A DNA stretch of 64,000 nucleotides from Ficedula albicollis. Taxonomy: Eukaryota; Chordata; Aves; Passeriformes; Muscicapidae. Under the pieces are notes generated by a model. That model worked only from the letters and a program-made list of their open reading frames with translations, was not told the DNA's origin and did no database searches. This document shows positions 24,735 to 37,028 of this stretch, one piece after another (position 1 is the first letter of the stretch; each line of letters begins with the position of its first letter). Position numbers and translations under genes: made by a program. Location: assembly GCF_000247815.1 (NCBI RefSeq), contig NC_021684.1, positions 11,887,162 to 11,951,161 on the forward strand, read 5' to 3'.

Positions 24735-27700
24735 ATTTCTTTTGCCTCTGTCCGTCCACAGCTCTTAGAGACAACAAGAGCAGGCACTTCTCCCTGATGA
24801 CTTGGGAAAGCTCATAACTCACAGGGGCAGCAGATCCTGTATAGGGTTTTCAATTTCTGTTTTTGACAATACATGCATTCTGGCAGATTTCAAATACTCC
24901 TCAGGCAAAAGAGCCAGCATCAGCTCAGAAAAAGCAGTGACTCTTAAAGAATTCTGGCTTCTTTTCAAAGACTAGAAATAGCTAACGCAGACAGCAAATA
25001 ATATCTGCATCTATGAGAAATGCTAAATAACTCTGCAAGCTTGTAGGAAAGAACCTGGACTTTCCTGTTCTCACACAATTGCTCACCTCTGAGCACTTAC
25101 TTTTTCACCAGCATCTTTGGAAAAAGGCAAGTAATTTTTTCAGTTTCCTAAAGACACTGAGGCAATGCAAGGTCAAGTAGCTAGTCAAGACATTTTTAGC
25201 AGAACCAATTAATACACCCCTGAAAATAGCTTCTCTTCCTGTTTCAAAAGCTTAGACACTCTAAACTTTCCAAATAATTTACAGCTTTTAAATGTTTTTA
25301 CACAACCCTCTGGGATATTTTTGCAAAGACTTTAATGGACAGCAGCATGCAGCCTATAGTGTCCATCCAGGGCTATAGGTGCTCTCAGACACCACCAAAC
25401 CACTGAGAAGAATGGAAGAACCCTGTGTGGGAAGCTCTGACAGGATCTCCTGTCCACAGCAATCTCCAAAGACAGAGAATTCAGAGTCCATTGTGCTGCT
25501 GCCATCCTAGCACTGCAAACCAAGGCATGGACAAACAGTCAGGAGAGCATTCCCTGTGAAAGACTCATTTTATTTGTAAATGACAATATTGAGAGTCAGG
25601 AGACTAAGTGGGAAACAATCCTGTGTGCTTGGGAATGACTGCCTGGGACTCAGATGGCTGACAGGAAGAGTGAGGCATCCCTGCCATTGGTCCCTTCTAA
25701 CTTAACCATTGTATGATTTTGTGACAAACACCCACCTTTACTGCTGGCTTCTCAGATTTAAACCAGACCATGAGACATGACCTAAGACAGATGCTTATTA
25801 ACTTATTTATACCCAAAAACATATATATAGCTGAAGTAATTATCTGTTCACTATAGTCAGGTCAACTCTCAGCCAACCTACAAAGTTATTTGGCTGCAGG
25901 AAGAGCTAGCCTTGGAAAATTTTGGGAAGTGAGGTAGCTCCTGGCCTAAAGTTTCCCCTTTGTCTCTGCCCTGCAGAAAGTCAATACCATCTTATCTCCC
26001 ACGCTGATGCCAAAGAAATATCACTATTGTCTCCTGGCCATTTCAGGGAGGAATGATGGTTTTTTGGGTAGTGACTGCCAGATTGGAAGAACCTTTCCCA
26101 ACCAGGCCAGTGGGGTTGGTGGAATAGAATGGACCTTCTTCAAGTAACCATGTGCAGGATTAGACATGGCTGTGCCTGGCAGCAGGACTGAGAGCCTGCT
26201 AATATACCTAAAACTTCATTTAGAGTGATATAATTAAGTACAAACTCTGCAGTAGATAGCATTAATGGATGTACAAATTAAATTATCATGCACTTCATTT
26301 AAGGCATTATAAATAGGGCCATCACTCTCACTGCTGAGCAAGATGCAGCCCATATCCTGCAAAGGCCAGCACAGGGCAGAGCATGGTCACCAGCCACAGC
26401 CACTGCCAGCCTTGGCTAACCCTCCCAGACCTGAACTCTCAGCACCCAGATGTGGCCACATGAGCAGTGTCACAGAGCAGACCCCAAGTGCAACATCTGG
26501 AGGATGCTTCTCAGCTCATTAAAGCCCATATTTTAATGAGTCATGTCTCCAGAAAAGCAGCACTGTGCAAATTGCACCACCCCAGGAAATTGTGCTGTTC
26601 CCATGCATCACTCTGAGGCATAATTCTTCTCCTGCCACCTTTCTCCAGGGCAGGAGGTAATTTGCACTGCCTCCTCTCAGCAGTTTACCCCTGTCAGACT
26701 TGGCTCACTCTGCAGGAGCAAAGGCAGCTCTTCTGCTGAGCAGGGATCTCCCTGCCTCCCCTCCAGGGCTGCATGGATGTGCCTGCTTCCCTTTCCTCCT
26801 GCCACAGACAGCAAATCAGAACCTGCTCCTGGCAAGTGCTTGTCCCAGTTTGCTTTGCTCTCCACCATTTGACATCTGCCTGCTCTTCCCAGGCATTAAG
26901 GCTCCCACAAGCTTCCTGGGAGATGGGCAGGGTTCTGGCCCAGCCTCACACAACGGAGAAACCCTTTGCAGTGGTTTCCAGATTGGATGTCAAGCCAGCA
27001 GCAGAGCCCCAAAGGGAAGTAGGAAGCACTAGACTAGGCTCAAGGGCAGTGAGGTCCATATTTCCTGCTAACATGCAGGAAAATCCAACCTTGTCCACCC
27101 AAGCAGCTGCAGACTTTAGCCCTACTCCCCTTTGCTCAGGTTCCTTCTCTGAACAATCTTTAGCATATTGCTACCCTTCCCTAAATTTTCTTTCACCTCC
27201 ATCTCACTCCTGCTCTAGACTCACTCCCTTTCCTCTCTTTGGCTGTAATCCTTCACATACTCCTAATCAGTGAGATTTATGAGTACAATTCTGTTTTATT
27301 TTGATGGTTAATACTAGCACTAATGCTGCTGTCATGTCTCCATAATTAATAACGAGACTAATAATACAAAACCAATCTAAGAGTCACTTTATTGGTCTTC
27401 AACATCATTAGCTAAAACTGACATAACCAATTCAAGTTGTCATCCATACTGAATCACTATTCTATAAAAACTAAACACTTGGATTTGGAACTGTACCGTA
27501 GCCCAGACTCTCAGCCCAGCAAGCGATGCTATAGAGGGTCATCTGAGGGCAAAATCCTTCTCATCTCATTAATATTTTAGAGAGCTGCAGCAATACAGCA
27601 AGCAGCAGGAAAGCAAGACAGCGTGGAGCAATGCAAAAGATTTTGCTGAGATGGGCTCTCAGGGATGAAAGACACAACCTGCATGTCCCCTGTGACTGCA

Positions 27701-30700
27701 GATGCTCCCTGCACTCAGCCCATTCTGCATTTTCCCACCTGCCAGTATAAAAGGCAACAAGCCACCATGAAACACCTTGTAGGCTTCTTTTTCATGATTA
27801 AGTAATCACAAGATCTCTCTGTTTTGTAAAGATTTCTGCTTTATGGCCTGGCTGTTAATCCTGTAGATTGCACTCACACTGCTTTCAAAATTTATTCCAC
27901 TGTCAGGGCAGCAAGTTGCCGTAGTTGTTTGAAGGCCAAAATCGCTGCCTCAAAGCACTAAGGATTTAAGAGGTGAAAAAACCTTCAAAGCATCTCACTA
28001 ACTACTGTGAGTACTGGGAACACTTTGGCTTCCATTCAGGTAATCACACTCTTTTCATGTCCTACTCCCACTTGGCTTCACCTATTGCTTCTCACAAATT
28101 ATCTGAAGCTGTTTGATTGGGTGGAATTCAGGAAGGTTCAACAATAACAGAATAATACTGCTAAATTAATGTAAACTATTTACTTGTACCTCCTTTTCCA
28201 ATGAGAGTCCTACAGTTAAAGTATAGCTGCTATTAAATGTCTTCCAAAGCAAAGCACGCATGTTTCAAATTGTTCTCAATTTAGCAGTTTTATTTTTGTG
28301 TTAAATGATAGGGTCATTATTGAGTCAGCAGCACACAGCAGCTGCCTCTTCCCAACACGACTGAGAACAGCCTGCTGCTGCCCTTCATCCTGGGCAGTCC
28401 TCCTCTTCTTCCTGTTCCTGTCTAATCCCACCCCTGATGTAGAGCCATTCTATGCCCCGTGGAAAACCTGCTCCCTAACCAGCAGTATTTCTCAGCACTG
28501 GGACATGCCAAGTGATTTCAAACAGGAGGAAGCCAATATTATTGCCTTGAATTTTTATAAAGCATACATACGGTGCATCTGCCACAAACACTAAAGGGAG
28601 AAAGGTTTTCAGCAGGAAGACCCCAAGGAGCAAGGGATGCAAAAAACACAGCCCTGTTTGCCTATGTAGGGCCACCCAAGTCACAGCTGACAGATCTGAC
28701 AGATTTAAGCAGACCCAACGTGTGGCCTGTGTTTGGGTAGGCAACCTTCAAAAAGTACTGAAGGCATTGTTCTTCAGGGATGGTGCTTGGCACCAGGCTC
28801 TCAGAGCCATCACCACCTGCTGCAATGGTTGCAGGAAATGACAGGAAATCACAGGAACACACAGGTCTGCTGCAGCACAACATCATGTCCTTGTTCAACC
28901 CTGAGCAAATGCCTCCAAGCCAAGAGATGCATCCTGCTCCAACTACTATTTCACAGGTGAGCCCTTACCTGATCCTTCCCTACTGTGTTATATTTTGCTT
29001 GCTGCATAACTCTGAGTTTCTGTGAGGCTGGAGACAGCACAACATGCTGCAGTTATTAATCACACCATGCAGCACTGCTGTTAGGCTTTATGTCATGAAG
29101 TCTTCACCTGCTTTAACACCAATCAATGGCACAGACCCCCTCTGCAAGTTTCTGCTGATGTCATTTCATTCCCTTCCCTTCACTATTTTCCAGCTGTTTC
29201 AAAGACCATGAGAAGCTTTTGAGAAGACAGCAGCTTGGTGTCTTGCAACTGCTGCATTTCAAGTGAATTATTTTGGGCTTTTGGCTTTATTACAAAATAA
29301 TAAACATGACAATAAATCAAGGCAAAAGAGAAAGAGGATAATGTTGGAGGTTTGCCACCTGTGTGCAGCACCTTACCAGCTTAACTGCAGCTACAGAAAT
29401 TAAAGTTGGGGATTTCAAAATCTGCAAGAAATGAAAGAGCACAGACCTGGCAGAGCAATTAAGAACTTACCCAGCTACTTCCAACCACTCATACTAAGAT
29501 AATGCTTATTTTAAGGGAATGTGGTCTCAGAATTAAAACTGCCAAAGAAAAAAGGCTCAGATGGTTTTTTAAATCTTCATAATTTTAAAAGATCAGGTGC
29601 ATATTTGTCTTTTTGTTTATTTTTTCTGGGGCAGGAAAACACTAGCTATCCAAAAATATCTGTAAAAGAATAAAGAGCTGTAATTGCTGTGGAGACAACA
29701 AAACCCACACCAACCATATAAATAAATTTCAGTGCTTGACAGTGGCCATGATATTTTCACTGTAACAATAACAATACTGGGAACAAGGAACAGACTGTGG
29801 CCATTAATCAATTATTAAAAATGCCTGAGTAAAATATGAGTTTATCTGCTCTTACATTTTCTTTTCCAGGTCCTTTTCTGCAATTACCTTAATTTCTCTC
29901 ACTTGTTTGATAGTAGTTCACAAGACATTCCAGCACCTGCAGTGCCCTTCTGGCCTCCAAAGTTTGCTGTGTGATCATAACAGCACCAATTAAATAGTAA
30001 GCCTCACTAGGTAGGGTGAAAGCCACAGCCCTGGAAAAGTGGAGTGACACTTTTGGTGGCATTTTGTGACCAACATGTAATCCCTGGCACTCATAGACAC
30101 CCAAACACAAACTGCAGCCAAGCCCAGGAACATGTTTCCCTTCCACTTTTCTGCTGGAAGGGAAAGTGGAGAGACCAACATAGAATTGTTAAAGCAAAAC
30201 TCTGGGTTGTGTTTTGTGAAAGCTTGAATGCTGCACAATTGGTGCTTTCAGGTACTGTTTCTCAGCACTCCCATGTTATAGCTGCTCTGAAATTTTATTC
30301 TGGTTTGGCAAAGAAATCTGGAAAGATGACAACTCTGATCCTGTGCCAAATGCAGGCTGGCAGACAGCTGACAAAGAAAGTGAGCTCAGAGGAACAGGGA
30401 GTTTATCAGAAGCATAAAGTATCACAGGTGGCTCAGTAATATCCAAGTCTAAAGGGACTGACACAGTAACCATGGTTTCTAAGTGGAGGATGATCTCAGA
30501 GAGGCAAAAAACCACAAAGGGTCCAAACTTCTGCTTTTATGTGAAACCCTGAGACTCATAAGTAAAGGACTAGAAAGAAAAAACATTACTGAGAGAGACA
30601 ACTTAGAAAGAGCAAGCAAAGACAAGTTACACACATGGCTTTTAAGACTGGATGGCTGGAGAAACACTGGTGGAATGAAACTGGACGCTGCCCTGCCAGT

Positions 30701-33700
30701 CTGAAATCAGCCCAAGAGTGTCATGCAAAAAGAGGCATTAACTGACAAAGAGTTTGATTATGAGATGTGGGACTCAGTCCAAACCCTAGTGAAATGTGGC
30801 CTGTGTTCAGCGGGCAGTTCCAGTGCAGGTGGGGGATTCAGCAGCTCAGAAGAACTAGGAAGATGTTTACTCCGCAACAGACCAAAGATGTACTGACAGT
30901 GCAACAGGTTTCAGTGGGATGAGGTGAGCACAGATTGCTCTCCTACCTCCAAAAATGCACCTGTTCTGCAGGCAAACATCACCACACCTCACAGAGGGGC
31001 TCTGAGCTCACTGCCTCACAAGAGATTCACACTGACAAATGTTATTATTTTCCAGATCAGAAAGCAGTGTCAGGTATGACTGTGAATTATCAGCTTCTCA
31101 AAGCCTACTTGCAATCATTGCAGTTGAAATAGCCCTGGCTGTCAGGCAAGAAATGGAGGCACAGGCAGCCTCTGCAAGCAGGAGATAGCTGAGGCTGTAA
31201 GGACCTTTGGCCAAATCAGAGAGAGACCTCAGAGCTGCCAACTGGCCCCAAAACATCCTTCCTTTTCTTGGTAAGGGATCCACGATTTACCACTAGGAGA
31301 GGTGAACGGCATTGCTTCAGGACTGTACAAGGTGATGGGCTACACCCCATGGTGCCAAGCCAACCCCTTGAAATTAGCAGAACTTTGGCCTCAACCACCC
31401 AGCTAAAAACAGGCATAAGAGCACATGGGATGCTCTGAGAACTCAAATACATTCAAGCACTCAGATGACACAGTAATCAGGGCTATGATACAGGGATCTG
31501 AGCTTATTTAGGAGGGGAAAAATCTCATTGTCTCTTTCAAATGGAGGGTTCCTATGGCCAGGGTTCAGCCTTGATGAGAGCTGCAAGAAGAAAGCTGTTC
31601 CCAAGTTTCTCACTGTTTTCCTCCTCTTCCCTTAGCTTCTGCCCAGGATCACGGCTCATGTGCCCCAGCATCGTGGCTGGCTCATTGTTCCCTGCTAATT
31701 GCAGGATCTGCTGCCATAGCCAGTGAAAAGCAGCCAGCTCACTGCTCCCCCCAAATCTCACCACCTTCTTAATGTCCTCAGGAGATGCCATTTGGAAATG
31801 AAGTCATGGGTTCATTACAGCTGTTCAGAGACTCAGCTCTCCCACCGAGGTTCTGAGGGAATTGAAACAAAATGCTCTGAAAAAATGGCACTGCCAAGCA
31901 AAGCAATTCACAGTGGCACTTCTGGCACAAGATGCTGAGTTCCCTCACCAGTACTTCAGACAGTTAAGAAACAAAAGGAATGACACTTCTGGACTCAATT
32001 TCTCTCTTCCATTTATTTTTTCTCCAGTGCCTAGCCCAGGTCAAGCCTAAACATCAATGTGATTTCTACTTGCTCTCTGCCATCAATCTTCCTTTGTTTC
32101 CACACTGAAGTCATGCATCAGCAAAATAGTTAAGGAGGGACATTTCCACACCACATTGTCAGTACAGATTATTTCATCCCCTAAGCTCCTTGGGGGTGTA
32201 ATTTGCAGGAAGCCCAAATGAGGCAGATGTCTAAAGCCATAGGCTTGTGGAGGCAGGCAACACTAAAGCCTGTCACTAGCAGCAGTAAAATTTAGCATAT
32301 TCTCCCCAGACATTTAGGTTCAGTCCTGTAATCACTACAGATATACTCAGGTGAAGTTGAAGCTCTTATTGAAAAATAATCACTGCACAGCATCTCCAAA
32401 CAAACAACAGCTCTTGCTAAAGAGCTTCACTACAGTAAAAGCTCCCTGGATTCTATCAGGACTAGCTTCCAGCTCCGTGGTTTCCTCTGTTGCCCTAGAG
32501 AAGCTGCTTGCATTTTTCCAAAACATGCTAAGTCTGGCTGCTTGCAAGGGGCTGGCAGCCCAAAAACAGCACTTGGTACCAGAACTTCAGGTTGGAAGTA
32601 AAGGAAAATACAAAGAGAAGCTTGGGTATGGGAACGAGGAAATGGATGAGTAGAGAGAGGAGGAACAGAAATAAAGGAGATTTCTGATTAAAGGTGTGCT
32701 TTTCCAAAGGACTGACAGGCTTTAAGAGAATTTTGATAGAAGCAGCTCCATTTTCATAGAAGTCCAAGGGAACCTTGCTACTGGCTGGCTCTGCTCTGTT
32801 TCTCCAAGTTTTCCATATCCTCAGTAGCCACAACATGGATAATGTTCAGAAACCAACTAGCTTAAGGGTCTGTCAGGAAAAGCTCAACAGGGAAAAGAAA
32901 GGAGGGATTGATGAATATGGATCTGTGCACAGAGTCTGGATCAAATGGCTGGAGACCAAACAAGAAGGGTGTGCAGTTTTTTTCTTTTCATATGCTACAA
33001 ACACACACCACAATGGCCAAGCAGCCTGCCCAGCCCTGTCTGACACCTACAAGTTCATTCCTGGCCTAGAAGCACAGGAATCCATGGAGCTGCAGAGGCT
33101 GCCAGCCCCAGCAACTGCAAATTTGACTTGATGTGAATTTTCTCACTCTCCTACCACTTCCCCCTGCAGAACTCAAATGAAGCTGATAAGAATAATGCCA
33201 AGTTCAGTTCCCACAGAAATGCCAGGAAGCAATCTACTCTCCTGGAAATACATTTCAGTGTGTTCATAAGGAATACACTCAAATTTCAACTTCCTGGGAA
33301 AATTTTGAAATTTAGATGCATTGTGATTTAGAATTAATTTTTTTCCCTCAAACCTCAAGAATGATTAAGGAAATCTGTTTCTCAGTGAGCTTTAATGCAA
33401 ATAAGCAAATAAATGCAGTATCTCCAAAAAATTCCTAAATCTCACTTGTTTCCTTCAAAACTATCCATAGCAATGACCTCTGTAGAACAGGAGGTGCTGC
33501 ATCCATTTCAAGGGAGTCTGAAGAATGCCCTTGTCCTAATGAGGGAGAAAGATCTAAACTTTTGAAAAACAAGAATAAAAGTCCATGGCAGTTGAGACTC
33601 ATTATCACCAACAAACAGTCCCAAATGGTGTATTTCAAGGTTTCTGGCTGACTCAGCTGTCAAAACCTGCCATCCCAATCAATGCTTGTAAGAGCACTTA

Positions 33701-35102
33701 CACACAGTGGGGCTTCATCCAAGTCAACAATCCAGCTCTTGGCAATTAAACAAAACCATCCAGGATGCAAAAACCACCAGTATTATTTAAAGAAAGATGT
33801 GCTGGGTGAGTACACATGGAAATACTGTTTCCAAAAAATTCATCCACTGAAAATTATTCTGAAAAAGAATGGGGGAGTAGAGACAGGAGAGGGACAAAGA
33901 AATATTCATAAGTTTGGGATGAATCCAAAAACTAATTTAACAGATGAGAGATTCCAAGAGAGAAATTGAAAAGGCAAGCGGAATAGCATTCAAAATGGCT
34001 TTTTTATATTATTATTATTAGAGGGTTTAGAAAACAAATGCAGCATAATGATTTACCTGAGAGTGGGAGTTTTTCCTTCTACTTTTTTGGTAGCTAAAAG
34101 TCTTATTTAAACAGTTTGAAACCTACAAACCTCATCTATCATGGGAAGAAGAGGATGTTCTTGTATCTCTCCATTACACAAGCCACCAACATATGCCAGG
34201 AAATGAAAGGGCTCCATGGAGGGAGCAAAGCCAGCTCCTGCTGCCAAGCCACCTTGCTTTTCCTTGGACACAACACCTCCATTTGCTGTGCCCCTCTCCA
34301 AAACAGATGTGCAACATGGAGGGATCTCCTCAAGCAATGTTTAATAAACACCAGCCAAATAATTTAAAATACCTCAGCTGAAAATTGCTCTGTGGGCTGC
34401 TGGGAATGGCTGTGCCATCACTGGCTGCAATCCCTGATAAGAGCTGAGGGACAGAGCCCTGGGAGGAACCACAAGAAATCCTGGAGCTCAACAAGCCACC
34501 CCATTGCAGCACAGCATGACAGCCCCACGCCTCCTTCCTGTGCTACCAGCAAGGCATTAATTCCTGGTAGAACAACAAGCTTATCAAGTAATCATGACAA
34601 AAAGCATTAATGACCTTGGCTTTACTCATGCCAAGACATTCTTAATGTGTATAAGCACTGTGAGCAATCAACACAGCTAAAAACACAAGCAAGAAAACCC
34701 CAGTCAAGTGAATATCACTCCATTATTCCAGAGCTTCTGACAGCATCCCATTATGCCAGGCTGCATTGGGTAAGGTCACATAATCCATCATAACCTGACT
34801 TAATGAGGCAATTAAAAACAAATGGATTTCATGGGCAAACTACTTGCTATGCAGCCCTTTTCTTATTCCACTTGGCTTCACAATTTCTTAAGGGTGAAGA
34901 GTCCAAGACAAACTAAAAGGAGTAAAGAAGCTATTTATTTAACTTCCTTTCAAGTATATAAAGCATAAAAGTGTTACTCTCCTCCAAACCACAGGTAAAT
35001 AGCTATACACAAGGTGGGTGATACCAGAAGGGTTTCCTCAGAGCTGGACAGATCAAAAACACGCAACAAAGGCATTTTGATCCTTTATTTTCTTTCTTCT
35101 TC
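24735..35102. other. Ten kb of unique DNA, no gene seen
   Basis: CpG-poor, repeat-poor sequence. The longest open frame, 26773-27273 (166 codons), is Ser/Pro/Cys-rich with no domain and has an overlapping frame of similar quality, as expected by chance in locally GC-rich DNA. An (ATT)n run of about five units lies near 34,007-34,020. No recognisable LINE, LTR, SINE or RNA gene. Confidence 0.35.
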
Positions 35103-35121
35103 TTTTTTTTTTTTTTTTTTT
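35103..35121. repeat. Poly(T) run, 19 bp
   Basis: Nineteen T following a TTCTTTCTTCTTC pyrimidine run. It could be the A-tail of a minus-strand retroposed copy, but the sequence to the right (ACATAACATAAGGG...) is not recognisable. Confidence 0.9.
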
Positions 35122-36990
35122 ACATAACATAAGGGCAGGATGACAGCTGGGCTCTGCAGAAGGGCTGAAACAGAACAATAAATTCCAAAAGCATCACCAC
35201 AGATTGGTACTGCAAACCCACACAGTTCTGTCACCACAGCAGGAGCACCCCAACCTGAAGCCATGGCATGTCTGGAAATGCAGGGGTTTGTTATTTTTTC
35301 TTCAGTAGGAATAGCACAGGAGGCTCCTCACGTGCTCCTGCACCTACCTCTTACAGAAGACACAGCTCCAGCTAGAAGCACTTTGGCTGCTTGGAGCCAG
35401 AGAAGATTTCCCCTTCATGTACCACCCCTGTGTGTTGGTACATCAGCAGGTAATCTGTTTTTCCTGTGATAGATTATTAGTCTGTGCAAGAGAAAAGGCA
35501 GCAAACTATTTGGGTTGGCCACCTGGAATTCATTGTGCTTTTCCTCTTTTCTTTTTCCTTAAAAAAAGCCCTCACACTTTGGATCCTGCTCCATTGCCTT
35601 ACACTGGACTCAAGCTGAGCACCCCTCACTGTTTGTGACTTTTGGATAAACACAAAGAGCAGCACAGGTGCTCAGCTTGTCCAGCTTACCACAAGTTATG
35701 TTTCAGGCAATTACAAGGGGAAGATTTAATTTGTCAGTGAGGAAGATGCAGCCCCCAGATGTATCCAGTGGGGCACACCAGCAGAAAAGCCCTGAGGCAC
35801 AGGTACCTCTTTCTGCACTGCCCTGTAATCACTGTGAGCACTCCCAGCTGATGTGCTGGGTCTTTACTGCTATCAGAGGTGACACTAATGCACTGCTCAA
35901 AACTCAGTGGAGACATCCCCACCTTCTTCCTCCTCCTAAGCAGCTTGAAAGGAGCAAACCTGGCACTTCAGCAGCCAGTGCAACACAGACTCCAAAGGGA
36001 CCCCAGGGCAGGCACAGCATTCATACATGTACAGTATGGACACCACAGGTCACACAAACAGGGCCTACACAGCCCCAAATAAGTGCCACTCTCCAAAAGG
36101 TGAATTAGACAACTCTATGCTGATACAAATTGTTTGTTTGCTGGGAACAAATTGATTTGCTTTTTAAAAGCTGAGGCATCTTCTAACATTTTCTACTAGC
36201 CCTGGTCATTTTTTCTTTCAGAATCCAAGGCTTCCCAGACAGCTGGCCAAACCCAAGTTCAACAAAAGGGGCTGCTTTGGCCACAAATGACTGTGGAGGT
36301 ATCCACTGCTTCAAGACACATGAAGGACATTTTTGGTGGGAGGAGAGATGAATTTGCTCATCATTTGCAGATAAGTCAAGCACTTTGTAACAATTTGAAA
36401 AAATGAAGTTTAGTTCACCATGATCAGAGAGACAGAAGAGATGAAAGGAAGTTTTACTCCCCTCCTGCAGCCAGACCAAGGCTGTGTCCTCCCCACTTTG
36501 CACCACGAGGAGGGTGGAAGGTCAGTCTGTGCATCAGAAAGGGTGGAAAGAGTGGCAGCCTGGCACAGAGCACTGCATATTTCCATGGATGTACAACGAG
36601 GCCAGCACAGTTGCACATGCAGTACACAGGGACTATTAGCAGAACAAACTGTGGAAGAAATTTATTCCTTTTCCTAGCAAAGTAAGTTACTGCATTCATT
36701 TTGCCCCAAAAAAAGGAAAACTACAGAACTCCAAACAAGCAAGAATTCCTGAGTCCTCAAATATGCTCGTAGTTATTGAATTGGGTGACCTGAAAACCAC
36801 CTCGCACTCAGTGGAGAAATGGGATTTTTATAAATACATGTATCAGCAAATGAATATTTAATGGTTTATGTGCATATCAATGTTCAAGGTCTGCAATATT
36901 TAAGCTATCAAACTTGTCAGAAAATGTAGTAGCCATGAGATAATTACATCTCTGGGGTATTTTGATGCATAAAGGGCAGTCAAGTGCTTG
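35122..36990. other. Unique DNA, no gene seen
   Basis: No supported exon. The open frame at 35668-36108 (146 codons) has no domain. An AT-rich stretch from about 36,780 leads into the motif cluster at 36,992. Confidence 0.35.
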
Positions 36991-36991
36991 T

Positions 36992-37028
36992 ATTATGTCA
37001 AGATTGTGATTATGTCACAATTGCAACA
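36992..37028. promoter_or_regulatory. Repeated ATTATGTCA motifs with a perfect hairpin
   Basis: ATTATGTCA occurs at 36992-37000 and again at 37009-37017. The second copy lies inside a perfect inverted repeat, ATTGTGA (37003-37009) and TCACAAT (37015-37021) around TTATG. A C/EBP-like TTGCAAC follows at 37021-37027. TATGTCA resembles bZIP half sites. This is a candidate factor-binding cluster in AT-rich DNA; function is inferred only. Confidence 0.3.

Noticed and set aside
26773..27273. 166-codon open frame
   Set aside because: No domain, Ser/Pro/Cys-rich, overlaps an equally long frame in another phase; consistent with chance.
35074..35121. Poly(T) as the tail of a processed pseudogene on the minus strand
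   Set aside because: The adjacent sequence on the right has no open frame or recognisable gene, so a retrocopy cannot be supported.
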